A stretch of 55,364 nucleotides of DNA, from positions 1-55,364 of the forward strand of contig SVSB01000014.1 of assembly GCA_015064505.1 (NCBI GenBank), written 5' to 3'. This DNA comes from Oscillospiraceae bacterium (lineage in GTDB: Bacteria; Bacillota; Clostridia; Oscillospirales; CAG-272). The notes beneath the pieces are model-generated. The model searched no databases. It was not told where the DNA came from and saw only the letters and a program-made list of their open reading frames with translations. The first letter of the stretch is position 1. Each line of letters starts with the position of its first letter. This document shows positions 41,172-50,557 of this stretch, piece by piece. The translations under genes were made by a program, and so were the position numbers.

Positions 41172-42755
41172 TTATTTGTTTGGCGCGGGCTGATAGGTCA
41201 CGGTAGGACCGTGAATAACGGGAATATCAGGGCCGCCCTCGGGGTTCTTGCGGAACGTCAGTCTGTCCATACATAATCTTCTTGCGCGGAAGCTATCTAC
41301 CGCATCGTGGCAGTGGTATAGCACGAAAAGCTCGCTTCCGTCGGGGGAAGGGACTATCCAGGTACATCCAACGCCCGTGATGCTTGCGGTTGCGTCAAGA
41401 AGTGGATTGGTATCTTTGGGCTTGATAAAGCCTTCCATTGGCTTATCGGAAACGATATATCCCTCGGAATACGACGTTTTATAGTGGCTTCCCGCGTAGA
41501 AAACGTAATAATAACCCTCGTGGTAAATTACGTTGGGACGCTCGCAAACGGGGGTCGAAACACCGTTTTCCTTCTTCATTTCCCATGCCTCGGTAGGCTC
41601 CGCCAGCTTTGTGGGAGATTTATCGAGAACGGTGATCTTTCCGTCCTTCACTTCAACGTTGGTGGCGTACAGCACGTTTCCAACGCCGGGATCGGTTCGG
41701 TAAAAATAGAGAATATCCTTGCCGCTTACGGGATCGTTGAAGATAAAGGAGCCTGCGGGGCTGTTAGCGGAAAGAAGCATATGCTCCTCAAGAGTTCCTT
41801 CTTGAGTGTAAGGTCCGCGAACTTTGTCTGAGGTTGCATAAAAAACGGAAAGACCTGAATTTTCATTCTTGTGAGAGGTATAGAGTAAATAGAACTTACC
41901 GTCACGCTCGTAAATACCTGCGCCACCGAAGTATTTTGTGCCGTAAAGCTTCGTCTTATCTGCAATAGCACCTGCTTCTTGCCAATTTACAAGATCGGTG
42001 CTCACACGGCACACGAAGCTGCCTGTGGTGAACATATAGTAAGTGCCATCGTAGAGAAGAACGGTGGGATCGGCGATTACGGTATTTGGCAACATAGGGT
42101 TTATGTATCTGTCGCCTTCCGCAGGGGCGACCGTCTCGCTTATTACCGGGTCAGATATTCCGGCTTTAGTTCCGCCGCAGAAGCTGATTCCTATCTCGGA
42201 AGAGGGGAGGCGGGTGCAGGATACGTTGATTATGGGTGCTGACTCGATCTCGTCGGTTCCAAAATATACCGAAATGCTGCTTCTGAGGTTTCCAAGACGG
42301 ATAAGATACTCGGTATCCTTAACGAAAGGGTACTTTGCGTATCCAAGTAGTGTGTTCTCTCCGTCTTTCACTTCGTACAGCGCGATTCTTCCGTTAAGCG
42401 CGTCAAGCATCAGCTTATGAGCAGCGGTGATGCTTCCTTCGCCATCCTTGCGCACGTCGGTAAATATCTCAAGTCTTGCGCTTTTTGATTCAAAGCTGAA
42501 CTTGAAATCAAAGGTAGTGTCGGAAGCAAACTTTTCCTCGCTGAGTATAACCTTGCTTTTGTCTCCGTCAATATTAGAATACATTCCGTCTGTAAACATG
42601 ATGGTATCATCCGTAAAAAAGTGTTTTTCAACTATCGGAACATCCGTAACGTCTGTGAGCTGATCCGTAGTTTCGGCGGGTACGTTGCCGCCACACCCAA
42701 AGAGGGAAGCGGCGACAAGTACGGCGATTATCATTTTGTATATCTTATTCATCAT
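41172..42755 (-). CDS. GH43-like glycoside hydrolase lipoprotein
   Basis: A 527-residue lipoprotein (signal about 5-19, lipobox SLFGC). An N-terminal beta-sandwich of about 200 residues is followed by a five-bladed propeller of the GH43/GH32/DUF377 clan: ADPTVLLYDGTYYMFTT is the first blade with the likely catalytic Asp, a middle Asp lies in SFIFNDPVSGKDILYFY, and CERPNVIYHEGYYYVFYAGSHY holds the likely acid Glu. It probably trims arabinose- or xylose-containing glycans at the cell surface. The start overlaps the stop of the solute-binding protein gene; ATG 42755 or 42752. Confidence 0.85.
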   Translation of the reverse strand: MMNKIYKMIIAVLVAASLFGCGGNVPAETTDQLTDVTDVPIVEKHFFTDDTIMFTDGMYSNIDGDKSKVILSEEKFASDTTFDFKFSFESKSARLEIFTDVRKDGEGSITAAHKLMLDALNGRIALYEVKDGENTLLGYAKYPFVKDTEYLIRLGNLRSSISVYFGTDEIESAPIINVSCTRLPSSEIGISFCGGTKAGISDPVISETVAPAEGDRYINPMLPNTVIADPTVLLYDGTYYMFTTGSFVCRVSTDLVNWQEAGAIADKTKLYGTKYFGGAGIYERDGKFYLLYTSHKNENSGLSVFYATSDKVRGPYTQEGTLEEHMLLSANSPAGSFIFNDPVSGKDILYFYRTDPGVGNVLYATNVEVKDGKITVLDKSPTKLAEPTEAWEMKKENGVSTPVCERPNVIYHEGYYYVFYAGSHYKTSYSEGYIVSDKPMEGFIKPKDTNPLLDATASITGVGCTWIVPSPDGSELFVLYHCHDAVDSFRARRLCMDRLTFRKNPEGGPDIPVIHGPTVTYQPAPNK

Positions 42756-44233
42756 TAATAATCGGTCTTAAGCTTTTCAATATTTGAGTTAAGCTTATTG
42801 ATGGCAACACTGCTGGCTCTCTGATATGCCGTGTAAAGCTTGGAAAGACCCGTGGGGTTATTGTTGCGGAGAAGATTGGTGATGTTCTCCTGATGGTTGG
42901 ATATCTTATAGAGATGTCCTACGTCGTAGATCCTGTTGTTGAAGATGATATCAAGGCTGATCTTACTCTGATCGTCGCGGATATACGTACCGTTAAGGGT
43001 CTTATCGTAATATGCAGGGGTAAGGATCTCCTGAGAATGGTAACCGAGAAGCTCGATAACTGCACTTACTGTCTCGGGATCGGAGCAAACGTCGGGAACG
43101 CAGATAAACGCGCTGTGCCATGGAGCGATGGGAGAATACCATTCCTGGTCAACGGTGTATCTGGGCTGAGGAAGGATACCGTAGTCGGTCTCCATATCGC
43201 GGAAGCGGTGGCACTCGTTGAACATGGTCATCATAAAGAGTCCCTGTCCGTTTGTGAACATATCAAACCACTGAACTCCGCCCGTCATATGCTGGAAGTT
43301 GATAGCGTACTTGGAGTTACCGAAGTTAACGAACTGATTTACGATAGCATCGTTTCGCTCGTTGTACATGGTAAGCTCGATGAAACCTTCCTCGTTTACC
43401 TTGGCGATCTTGCCGCCTCCTGCCTTCATGGTTGCAAGAAGCTCGTCGTCCCAGATTATGGCACCGTACTGGTCGCGGCTGTCCATAATATCGTCACCGT
43501 TCAGATCCTCGCTGACGAGAGAGCTGATGCGGATAAGCTCGTCAAGCGTCCATTTGCCTTCTTCAACCAGCTTGTAAAGATCCGTGCCGTCGGTAACCTT
43601 GTCCTTGTAAAGGTTCTTATTAAAGAGAACGCAGAAGGTAAAGTCGTCAATTGCGGTGGAGAGGTCGCCCGTAATAAAGAACATAGAGTTTGCAATGGAA
43701 AGATCACGGATTGCGGTCTGATCCCACCAGCTGTTCTTAAGGTTGATATTTGTCATCTCGGAAAGATCGTAGAGTATGCCCTCGGTCGCAAGGGTTGAGC
43801 AGGAGTAACCGCCGAGAATGCAAAGCTCGTAGTCGTTCTCACCTGCCGTATCGTTGCGTCGCATCATAGATTCAGCCGTGGATGCAGCAGCGAAAGTGTT
43901 TTCGGCAGTAAGTATTACGCCGTACTTTTCAGCCATTACGGAGTTCTTCTGGAAAACGGCCTCGTCCATAACGGTTCCCGAATCTTTAACGGTGAAATCG
44001 TCGGGAGTGTGCTTGGAGTTACCGGAAAGATGAACGTTAAACTCCATATCGTCAAGATAGATGTCGTTCTTGAGAGTATCGTAAATTCCGGTTGTGGTGG
44101 GCGTTGTGTCGGGTGCGTTCGTAACGTCATCGGTTACTGCGGGGGTGGTGTCGGCGTTTCCGCCGTTTCCGCAAGCAACGACGGATAAGAGCATTACAGA
44201 AATGATAAGCAACGCTAAAATTCTTTTAGTCAT
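42755..44233 (-). CDS. Extracellular solute-binding protein of a sugar ABC transporter
   Basis: A 492-residue lipoprotein (signal about 4-18, lipobox SVVAC) with a short Thr/Pro-rich linker, then a periplasmic-binding fold of the family 1 type: GEWTLDEL-like segment (EEGKWTLDELIRISSLV) and SEDLNGDDIMDSRDQYG are characteristic of oligosaccharide-binding proteins of Clostridia. Permease and ATPase genes are not in the window. GGAGGT lies before the ATG. Probably controlled by the divergent AraC regulator. Confidence 0.87.
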   Translation of the reverse strand: MTKRILALLIISVMLLSVVACGNGGNADTTPAVTDDVTNAPDTTPTTTGIYDTLKNDIYLDDMEFNVHLSGNSKHTPDDFTVKDSGTVMDEAVFQKNSVMAEKYGVILTAENTFAAASTAESMMRRNDTAGENDYELCILGGYSCSTLATEGILYDLSEMTNINLKNSWWDQTAIRDLSIANSMFFITGDLSTAIDDFTFCVLFNKNLYKDKVTDGTDLYKLVEEGKWTLDELIRISSLVSEDLNGDDIMDSRDQYGAIIWDDELLATMKAGGGKIAKVNEEGFIELTMYNERNDAIVNQFVNFGNSKYAINFQHMTGGVQWFDMFTNGQGLFMMTMFNECHRFRDMETDYGILPQPRYTVDQEWYSPIAPWHSAFICVPDVCSDPETVSAVIELLGYHSQEILTPAYYDKTLNGTYIRDDQSKISLDIIFNNRIYDVGHLYKISNHQENITNLLRNNNPTGLSKLYTAYQRASSVAINKLNSNIEKLKTDY

Positions 44234-44262
44234 TTGAATACCTCCGATTTAGTTCTGATTTG

Positions 44263-44291
44263 ATTATATATTCAAATCATCACTTTGTAAA
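44263..44291 (-). promoter_or_regulatory. Promoter of the solute-binding protein gene
   Basis: Leftward: TTTACA (44291-44286), 17 bp and TATAAT (44268-44263). Confidence 0.7.
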
Positions 44292-44300
44292 TACTCAAAT
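44268..44300. promoter_or_regulatory. Possible AraC operator, direct repeat
   Basis: ATATTCAAAT (44268-44277) and ATACTCAAAT (44291-44300) are direct repeats 23 bp apart. AraC proteins often bind paired direct repeats about two turns apart next to the -35 box of a target promoter, as here. Confidence 0.45.
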
Positions 44301-44383
44301 GCTGATTTTTGTATACAAAATTGTAGATTGTTCTTTACATTAAAGCTTTTTGGTGATATTATATTTACGTTGGAGGTGAGCTT

Positions 44384-45274
44384 GTGCAGCGTAAGAGGAA
44401 CGATGGCGTAGAAAAAATAGTCTTTGAACTTAAAAAACCTGAAACTTCACCGAACGGTTTATATTTTACCATGGGAGGCACGACTTATCCCACGGCTGAA
44501 TATTGCCATATCAGGACTAATCGCTCGGGGATATTTTGGGGCGGTATATTCGTTTTTGAGTACATTATCAGCGGCAAAGGATACGTTGAAACCAACGGAC
44601 AATCTTACCCCGTTTCCGCCGGAGATACCGTTTTAATGAATGCGCTGAGGGATATAACTTATTATTCCGACCCGCATGATCCTTATAAAAAGGTGTGGAT
44701 CAATTTTACGGGAGATCTTGCAAGGGGAATGATCTCCGGTCTCTCTTTGGATAAAAACGTGTATATTTTTAAATATCCGTCAGAGGCGTTGATCAAGGAG
44801 ATACACGGTCTGCATACGGCGCTTACGCCCCAAAACCGCGCGGACTCCTACGACAGAATGGCGGCAATCGTCTTTAAGCTTATGCTTTCGGTTAATTCAT
44901 TTGCAAGAAAGACGAATGCTTTTTCTGCGGGTCAATCTGCCGCTGAACGCGTCAAAGAGTTTATCGACGGTCTTACACTGCCAAACGTCACGCTTGACGA
45001 TCTTGCATTGCGCTTCGATCTCAACAAAAACTATCTTATCCATTCCTTTAAAAACAGATACGGAATTCCGCCTAATCAGTATATTATCTCAAAGAAGATC
45101 GAACGTGCTAAAAAAATGATGATGGATAAGGATATGAGCATTTCGGAGATCTCCGTTGCTCTTAATTACAGCAGTACTCAGCACTTTTCAAAATCCTTTC
45201 GGCAGGTTGCGGGCGTTTCCCCCGGTGCTTACAAAAAAATGTTCCGCGAGGGTTCAGCCGAAGCTGATATGTAA
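44384..45274 (+). CDS. AraC family transcriptional regulator
   Basis: A 296-residue regulator. The N-terminal half is a cupin sensor (GIFWGGIFVFEYIISGKGYVE, SAGDTVLMNA); the C-terminal part has two helix-turn-helix motifs, TLDDLALRFDLNKNYLIHSFKNRYG and SISEISVALNYSSTQHFSKSFRQVAGVSPGAYKK. GTG 44384 follows GGAGGTGAG. It is divergent from the solute-binding protein/GH43-like genes and is the natural sugar-responsive activator for them. Confidence 0.93.
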   Translation: MQRKRNDGVEKIVFELKKPETSPNGLYFTMGGTTYPTAEYCHIRTNRSGIFWGGIFVFEYIISGKGYVETNGQSYPVSAGDTVLMNALRDITYYSDPHDPYKKVWINFTGDLARGMISGLSLDKNVYIFKYPSEALIKEIHGLHTALTPQNRADSYDRMAAIVFKLMLSVNSFARKTNAFSAGQSAAERVKEFIDGLTLPNVTLDDLALRFDLNKNYLIHSFKNRYGIPPNQYIISKKIERAKKMMMDKDMSISEISVALNYSSTQHFSKSFRQVAGVSPGAYKKMFREGSAEADM

Positions 45275-45290
45275 GCCCCTTGGGGCGTTT
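45273..45290. terminator. Weak hairpin between araC-type gene and enolase
   Basis: AAGCCCC-TT-GGGGC followed by GTTT lies between two convergent genes. The loop is tight and the stem short. Confidence 0.3.
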
Positions 45291-46530
45291 ATCTCGTTTC
45301 CTCGTATATTTTTAAAAGTCGGTTGTACTTAGCGGTGCGCTCGCTTCTTGCGGGTGCGCCGCTTTTTATCATATCAGCAGAGGTTGCCACTGCAATATCC
45401 GCAATGGAGGTATCCTCCGTTTCCCCGCTTCTATGGCTTACTATTACCTTATAGCCCGCTTTCTTTGCCGTATCAATACAGTCAAGAGTTTCCGTGAGCG
45501 TTCCTATCTGGTTGGGCTTTATGAGGATCGCGTTGGCGGCTCCGCATTCAATACCCCTCAGCAGTCTTGATCTGTTGGTGACGAAAAGATCGTCACCCAC
45601 GAGTACCGTGCCGCGGTGAGATTCGGTAAAAGAAGCCCAAAGATTCCAATCATCCTCTGCAAAGGGATCCTCGATGGATATTATGGGGTATTTGTTAAGC
45701 AACTCGCCGTAGTGCTCCGCAAGCTCGGCGGGCAGATATTTTTTGCCCGATTTTTCCATCAGATAGGTTCCGTCAGCTGCCGCGTTCTTAAATTCGCTGG
45801 ATGCAACATCAAGGCCGAAGAAAAAGTCCTTACCGCATTCGTATCCTGCTTTTTCTACGGCTTTCACGAGAACGTCAAGAGCTTCGGTATCAGATCCAAG
45901 CTGAGGAGCAAATCCGCCTTCGTCACCTACTGCAGTTGAAAGACCGCTGCGCGTTAGCTCATTCTTAAGTGAGTTATATACTTTAACGGCGTTCTCAAGC
46001 ATTTTGGGAAATTCATCTCTTTTCGGTATGATCATAAACTCCTGAATATCAAGGCTGTTATCACTGTGCTTGCCTCCGTTTATGACGTTAAGCATGGGAA
46101 CGGGCATTGATGAAGCATTACACCCCCCAAGATACCTGTAAAAGGGAACACCAACTACCTTTGCTGCGCATTTTGCAACTGCCAGAGACAGAGCAAGCAA
46201 CGCGTTTGCGCCTATTCTGGATTTATTATCCGTACCGTCTGCTTCAATTAAAATACGGTCGATTCCTCGCTGATCCCGCACGTCGCGGAAAAGCAGTCTG
46301 TCCCTCAGCTCCGTGTTTATGAAGCTTACCGCTTTTTCAACGCTTTTTCCGTTATAGCGGTCCGCTATTCCGTCGCGCAGCTCGTGTGCTTCAAAGCTTC
46401 CGGTAGAAGCGCCGCTTGGGGAGGATGCGATACCCATTTTTTCTCCGCACCACACCTCAGCCTGTACAGTTGGGGTTCCTCTTGAATCAAGGATCTGCCT
46501 TGCTCTTATTCTTTCGATCTTATAGCTCAT
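45289..46530 (-). CDS. eno: Enolase
   Basis: A 413-residue glycolytic enzyme converting 2-phosphoglycerate to phosphoenolpyruvate. It has the ARQILDSRGTPTVQAEV opening, GANALLALSLAVAKCAA, the metal ligands in FFGLDVASSEF, SIEDPF and VGDDLFVTN, the signature ILIKPNQIGTLTET and the SHRSGETEDTSIADIAVA end. It is slightly shorter than usual (about 430). ATG 46530 lies 8 bases from GGAGG; that site is inside a hairpin (46536-46578). It stands alone rather than in a glycolytic operon. Confidence 0.94.
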   Translation of the reverse strand: MSYKIERIRARQILDSRGTPTVQAEVWCGEKMGIASSPSGASTGSFEAHELRDGIADRYNGKSVEKAVSFINTELRDRLLFRDVRDQRGIDRILIEADGTDNKSRIGANALLALSLAVAKCAAKVVGVPFYRYLGGCNASSMPVPMLNVINGGKHSDNSLDIQEFMIIPKRDEFPKMLENAVKVYNSLKNELTRSGLSTAVGDEGGFAPQLGSDTEALDVLVKAVEKAGYECGKDFFFGLDVASSEFKNAAADGTYLMEKSGKKYLPAELAEHYGELLNKYPIISIEDPFAEDDWNLWASFTESHRGTVLVGDDLFVTNRSRLLRGIECGAANAILIKPNQIGTLTETLDCIDTAKKAGYKVIVSHRSGETEDTSIADIAVATSADMIKSGAPARSERTAKYNRLLKIYEETR

Positions 46531-46535
46531 AAAAA

Positions 46536-46578
46536 ACACCTCCGTTTGAGATGATTATTCCCACTCAAACGGAGGTGT
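46536..46578 (-). promoter_or_regulatory. Leader hairpin covering the enolase ribosome-binding site
   Basis: Two 15-bp arms (46578-46564 and 46550-46536 on the minus strand) are exact complements around a 13-base loop. The second arm, ending GGAGGTGT, contains the enolase Shine-Dalgarno site and is followed by a T run and then the ATG. It can act as a terminator for the upstream SLH gene, as a block on enolase translation, or both. Confidence 0.7.
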
Positions 46579-46591
46579 ATTCTGTTTTGAT

Positions 46592-47860
46592 TTATTTCAT
46601 TTTCATAAGGGAGTTAAGCATCACCGCGCAATCACCTCGCAGGAGAAGCCCGCTTGGGTCCGCATATCCGTTTTTGAGTGTCAACAGATTGTTGCCGATT
46701 GCAAAATTAACAGCAGGACCGCACCAATCGGGACATGCATTATAATCGGCAAAGGTCTGTATGGCTTCGTCATCACTACCAATTAACGCACTTGCCATTA
46801 CTGCTGCTTCTGCTCTGGTTACGTTGCCGTTGGGATTGAAAACGGTAACGCCGTTTTCATTTATACCCTTGATTATTCCCATCCTTGCGGCAGTTGCCAC
46901 GTACGCCTTATATTTTTGGGGAACGCTTTCAAAATCTGCAAACTTGTCGGTGCTGATTTCATTCGCTTCGATGCCCGCCGCCTGCATCAGCATTGCAAGC
47001 ATCTCGGCGCGGGTAACGGTACCCTCCGGGTCAAAATACTCATTCTTTCCAACCGTCACGCTCTGCATTAATCCGTCTGCACACACGGCAATTGCGGCGT
47101 ATTCGTTTTTATTGTCCGTCATATCGGCAAGCACGGTCTTCGTTTTGTTTTTTAAGGTTTTGACGGTCACCTTCTCAACATCGCTGAAGTTTCCGTACTT
47201 GTCACATACAACGTAGCTGAAAGAGTCTTTACCGGTGTAGTTCTTTTTTGGCGTGTAGCAAAATTCGCCGTATTCACCGTTTATTAGCGTAAGAGTACCG
47301 TGCTTTGGCTGCTTTGTTATTCTGTAGCTTATTGCGTCGTTTTCGGGATCACTGGCTGAAAGTCGTGAATAGAGTGGAACGTTTCTGTAGGTTTCGTAGG
47401 AAGGGGCGTTGATGGGAACGGCTGCAGTGGGTGCGGCGTTGATGGTGTCAAGAAAGACGATCTTGCAGTTATGCTCGGTGCCCCCTTGCCTTTCGGATAA
47501 TCGATAGGTGAAGGTCGTCGTGTCAATTTCGCTTGATGCGGCGCGGAATCTCAGGTGGGAGAGCACGTCGCTCGTAACGGTCATTCCTTCTGATAAGGTG
47601 GTATTTCCTATAAAAAGGTAACCGTCCTCAGCGGGAGGAACGGAGGTAAAGGTAATACCGTCGATATCCGAGATTCCGAGGTTCTGAAGAAAATCAGTTT
47701 TGGTGAAAACAACGTCGCAGTTATAAAGTCCGGCTTTTACCGATTCGCTCTTTGCACTCAGGACCTCTATGGCCGGGGAAATGCTTGCCGCATTAACGGC
47801 GGTAGGTATGGCGGTAATTATCATTGCCGTTAAGATCAGCATCGTAATTTTCTTTTTCAT
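46592..47860 (-). CDS. S-layer homology domain surface protein
   Basis: A 422-residue secreted protein. Signal peptide about 1-24 (ending VNAAS). A first beta domain (about 25-150) is followed by an Ig/cadherin-like domain (SASDPENDAISYRITKQPKHGTLTLING to DSFSYVVCDKYGN), then about three SLH repeats: YFDPEGTVTRAEMLAMLMQAAG, FNPNGNVTRAEAAVMASALIG and a final less regular YADPSGLLLRGDCAVMLN. SLH repeats attach proteins to the cell wall polymer. ATG 47860 follows AGGAGA; the longer frame upstream overlaps the cotJ leader and is rejected. Confidence 0.87.
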   Translation of the reverse strand: MKKKITMLILTAMIITAIPTAVNAASISPAIEVLSAKSESVKAGLYNCDVVFTKTDFLQNLGISDIDGITFTSVPPAEDGYLFIGNTTLSEGMTVTSDVLSHLRFRAASSEIDTTTFTYRLSERQGGTEHNCKIVFLDTINAAPTAAVPINAPSYETYRNVPLYSRLSASDPENDAISYRITKQPKHGTLTLINGEYGEFCYTPKKNYTGKDSFSYVVCDKYGNFSDVEKVTVKTLKNKTKTVLADMTDNKNEYAAIAVCADGLMQSVTVGKNEYFDPEGTVTRAEMLAMLMQAAGIEANEISTDKFADFESVPQKYKAYVATAARMGIIKGINENGVTVFNPNGNVTRAEAAVMASALIGSDDEAIQTFADYNACPDWCGPAVNFAIGNNLLTLKNGYADPSGLLLRGDCAVMLNSLMKMK

Positions 47861-47984
47861 TTTGATCTCCTGTTCTTTAATGGTATTTTTATTTTCACCT
47901 CTAAAGCCTATTTTATACAGGTACGCAGCTATAAATTTTGCATACAATGATGATGGGCGAAGAAATTTCGCCAAAGGAGATAAT

Positions 47985-48284
47985 ATGCTTAAATTTTCAA
48001 ACGACGACTACGCAACTCCGAGAGAGAGAATCGGAACGCGCAGAAATCTTATAATGGACGGTACCCATAATAACGACGGAAAATATTCATGCGACGGCAC
48101 GAGAGTGGGCGGAGCATCCGGCTTTCCCATTCCCGCATCCTGCCACGGACGTGCAAGTCTTGCATCCGTTTACGCGCCGATGCAGAGCTATACCGGGCTT
48201 TTTGATCCCGTAACCGCTCTTTGCAACGGCACTCTTTTTGAGGAGCTGTATAAGCCGCTGAAGGGAGGTAGCTTCAATGGATAA
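47985..48284 (+). CDS. cotJA: Spore coat associated protein CotJA
   Basis: A 99-residue protein whose C-terminal half (LASVYAPMQSYTGLFDPVTALCNGTLFEELYKPL) is the CotJA domain; the first half, with charged and Gly-rich text, is an extra N-terminal part. CotJ proteins form an inner coat layer. AAAGGAG precedes the ATG, and a small GGCGAA/TTCGCC hairpin (47957-47973) lies just upstream. CotJB overlaps by 8 bases. Confidence 0.9.
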   Translation: MLKFSNDDYATPRERIGTRRNLIMDGTHNNDGKYSCDGTRVGGASGFPIPASCHGRASLASVYAPMQSYTGLFDPVTALCNGTLFEELYKPLKGGSFNG

Positions 48285-48525
48285 TATGAATATCAAGGAC
48301 AGACTCAAGGCGGCGGATTTTGCCCTCTGGGAAACCGTGCTTTATCTTGATGCTTATCCCGATGACAAGGTAGCCCTTGCAAATTTTTATAAGCTGAGAG
48401 ATGAGGCAGAGGCTCTTACTGAGGAATACGAGCGCAGATACGGAACCTTAACACCTTTCGGTAATAACGGTGACACCTGGCAGTGGACCAAGGGGCCCTG
48501 GCCTTGGGAAAGTGAGGCAAACTGA
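48277..48525 (+). CDS. cotJB: Spore coat protein CotJB
   Basis: An 82-residue protein with the CotJB pattern: ALWETVLYLDAYPDDKVALANFYKLRDE, then WTKGPWPWE. GGGAGG lies before the ATG. It overlaps cotJA and shares one base with cotJC. Confidence 0.93.
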   Translation: MDNMNIKDRLKAADFALWETVLYLDAYPDDKVALANFYKLRDEAEALTEEYERRYGTLTPFGNNGDTWQWTKGPWPWESEAN

Positions 48526-49127
48526 TGTTTTTATACGAAAAGAAGCTGCAATATCCCGTAAAGATCAAAAATCCCAATCCGGCAATTGCAAAATTTATTA
48601 TTTCCCAGATCGGCGGTCCCGACGGTGAGCTTGGTGCATCACTCCGTTACCTTCAGCAAAGATACTCAATGCCCTATAACGAGGTAATTGGAATCCTTAC
48701 TGACGTGGGCGTTGAGGAGTTGGGGCATATGGAGATGGTAAGTGCCATTATTTATCAGCTTACCCGCAATCTTACACCTGCAGAGATCAAGAAAGCCGGC
48801 TTTGACACCTATTTCGTGGATCACACCACGGGAGTTTATCCTCAAGCCGCCAGCGGTGTTCCTTATACTGCGGCTGCCATGGCAGTTAAGGGCGACGTGC
48901 TTGCGGATCTCCACGAGGACCTTGCCGCTGAGCAGAAGGCAAGAGTCACTTATGACAATATCTTACGTCTTGTTGACGATCCCGACGTACGCGAGCCCAT
49001 CAAATTCCTCCGTGCCCGCGAGATCGTGCACTTCCAGCGCTTTGCAGATGCAATGCGCATAGCGCAGGACAGGATGGATTGCAAGAACTTCTACGCAGTA
49101 AATCCTTCCTTTGACACAAGAAAATAA
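48525..49127 (+). CDS. cotJC: Spore coat protein CotJC, manganese catalase family
   Basis: A 200-residue protein of the manganese catalase group. Metal ligands are expected in VGVEELGHMEMV (Glu-Glu..His) and AREIVHFQRFADAM, with EDLAAEQKARVTYDNIL between. It forms the end of the cotJABC operon, which is made in the mother cell during sporulation. Confidence 0.94.
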   Translation: MFLYEKKLQYPVKIKNPNPAIAKFIISQIGGPDGELGASLRYLQQRYSMPYNEVIGILTDVGVEELGHMEMVSAIIYQLTRNLTPAEIKKAGFDTYFVDHTTGVYPQAASGVPYTAAAMAVKGDVLADLHEDLAAEQKARVTYDNILRLVDDPDVREPIKFLRAREIVHFQRFADAMRIAQDRMDCKNFYAVNPSFDTRK

Positions 49128-49131
49128 CAAG

Positions 49132-49162
49132 AAAAGAGCACTTGCGGCGCAAGTGCTCTTTT
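49132..49162. terminator. Bidirectional terminator
   Basis: AAAAGAGCACTTGC (49132-49145) and GCAAGTGCTCTTTT (49149-49162) have a 3-base loop and more Ts after. It separates cotJABC from the convergent glcD-type gene. Confidence 0.9.
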
Positions 49163-49171
49163 TTTTGTTAA

Positions 49172-50557
49172 TTAAAAGATCTTTCCGGGGTTGAGAAGGT
49201 TCTTGGGGTCGAATACCTTTTTGATGCCGCGCATAAGCTCAACGGCTACGGGGTCAAGAGAACGGTTAAGGTATTCCTTCTTTGCAAAGCCGATGCCGTG
49301 CTCACCGGAAACCTCACCCTCAAGCTCCTTCGCCTTTGCGTACATATCGTCCATTGCCTCGGAGAGCTTGTTTTTCCACTGATCCTCGGTGAGATCATCC
49401 TTAAGAACGTAGATGTGAAGGTTGCCGTCACCTGCGTGACCGAAGCACTTAATACGTGCCCCCACCTTTTCCTGGAGCTTGTGGGAGAATTCAACCATCT
49501 CGCTTACGTTGCTTCTGGGAACTACTACGTCTACCTCGTCCATATCGGTGGTGGAGTTCTTTATTGCCTCAAGGAAAGCTCCGCGCGCTTTCCAGATAGT
49601 CTCGTCGCGCTCTGCGGTGTCACTGATGAAGATATCCTTTGCTCCGCGCTCAAGGCAGATCTGAGCGGCGCCTTCGTAATATCCCTCGATCTCCTTGGTG
49701 CTCTGTCCGTCAAATTTTAGAAGCAGATACGCGTCTGCGGAGCTGTCCGGGAACTTGCTGCCAAGATAGCTCTCGGCGTCCTCAATAACTTCCTTCTGCA
49801 TAAACTCAATAGCCGTGGGAATGCACTTTGCCTTGATAATGGCGGGAACGGTCTTTATAGCCGTGGAGATATCGGGGAAAGGAATAAGAAGGCTTATGGT
49901 CTTCTTGGGAAGAGGAAGCAGCTTAAGTGTTGCCTTGGTGATAATGGCAAGGGTTCCCTCGCTTCCTATAATAAGATCCTTAAGATCGTAGCCGGAGCTG
50001 TTCTTAACTATCTTTCCGCCGAAGGTTACGATGCGTCCGTCGGGAAGCACTACCTCAAGCTCACGCACGTAATCGCGGGTAACGCCGTATTTAACGGCTC
50101 TCATACCGCCTGCGTTGGTGCTGATATTGCCGCCGATAGTCGCGGTCTTTTCACCGGGATCCGGAGGATAGAACAGATCGTGCTCTTCAACGTACTTGGA
50201 AAGCTCCATAAGCAGTACACCCGGCTCAACGGTAACGGTGAGGTTTTCCTCGTCAAGCTCAAGAAAATGGTTCATAAGAGTGGTGTCAAGGATGATACCG
50301 CCGCATACGGGAACGCACGCACCAACGAGACCTGTGCCGCTTCCGCGTGCCGTTACGGGAATATCGTGCTCGTACGCGTATTTGCATACTGCGCTGATCT
50401 CCTCGGCGCTTACTGCCTTAACGACGGCATCGGGCTTACTGTAGGTGCCGCCCAGCTCGTCGTGGCTGTATTCCTCGATAATGTCCTTGCCGATGAGGAC
50501 GCGCGCCGCATCAGCGATAAGCTCCTTTAAATAAAGGCAATCCTTTTCGTTAATCAT
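49172..50557 (-). CDS. FAD-linked lactate/glycolate dehydrogenase (GlcD/LctD type)
   Basis: A 461-residue flavoprotein of the vanillyl-alcohol oxidase group. The FAD-binding part has [17 protein letters not shown] and [17 protein letters not shown]; the C-terminal part has [15 protein letters not shown] and [17 protein letters not shown]. Located right after etfB and etfA, it matches the order of the lactate dehydrogenase-Etf complex (LctBCD) of Acetobacterium woodii, which drives lactate oxidation with NAD by coupling it to ferredoxin oxidation. ATG 50557 overlaps the etfA stop; GTG 50560 is the alternative. Confidence 0.9.
   Translation of the reverse strand: MINEKDCLYLKELIADAARVLIGKDIIEEYSHDELGGTYSKPDAVVKAVSAEEISAVCKYAYEHDIPVTARGSGTGLVGACVPVCGGIILDTTLMNHFLELDEENLTVTVEPGVLLMELSKYVEEHDLFYPPDPGEKTATIGGNISTNAGGMRAVKYGVTRDYVRELEVVLPDGRIVTFGGKIVKNSSGYDLKDLIIGSEGTLAIITKATLKLLPLPKKTISLLIPFPDISTAIKTVPAIIKAKCIPTAIEFMQKEVIEDAESYLGSKFPDSSADAYLLLKFDGQSTKEIEGYYEGAAQICLERGAKDIFISDTAERDETIWKARGAFLEAIKNSTTDMDEVDVVVPRSNVSEMVEFSHKLQEKVGARIKCFGHAGDGNLHIYVLKDDLTEDQWKNKLSEAMDDMYAKAKELEGEVSGEHGIGFAKKEYLNRSLDPVAVELMRGIKKVFDPKNLLNPGKIF

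Noticed and set aside
47941..47948. CATACAAT as a sigma-E -10 box for cotJABC
   Set aside because: It matches the -10 pattern, but the -35 region 13-15 bp upstream shows no match, so I did not list it as a promoter.
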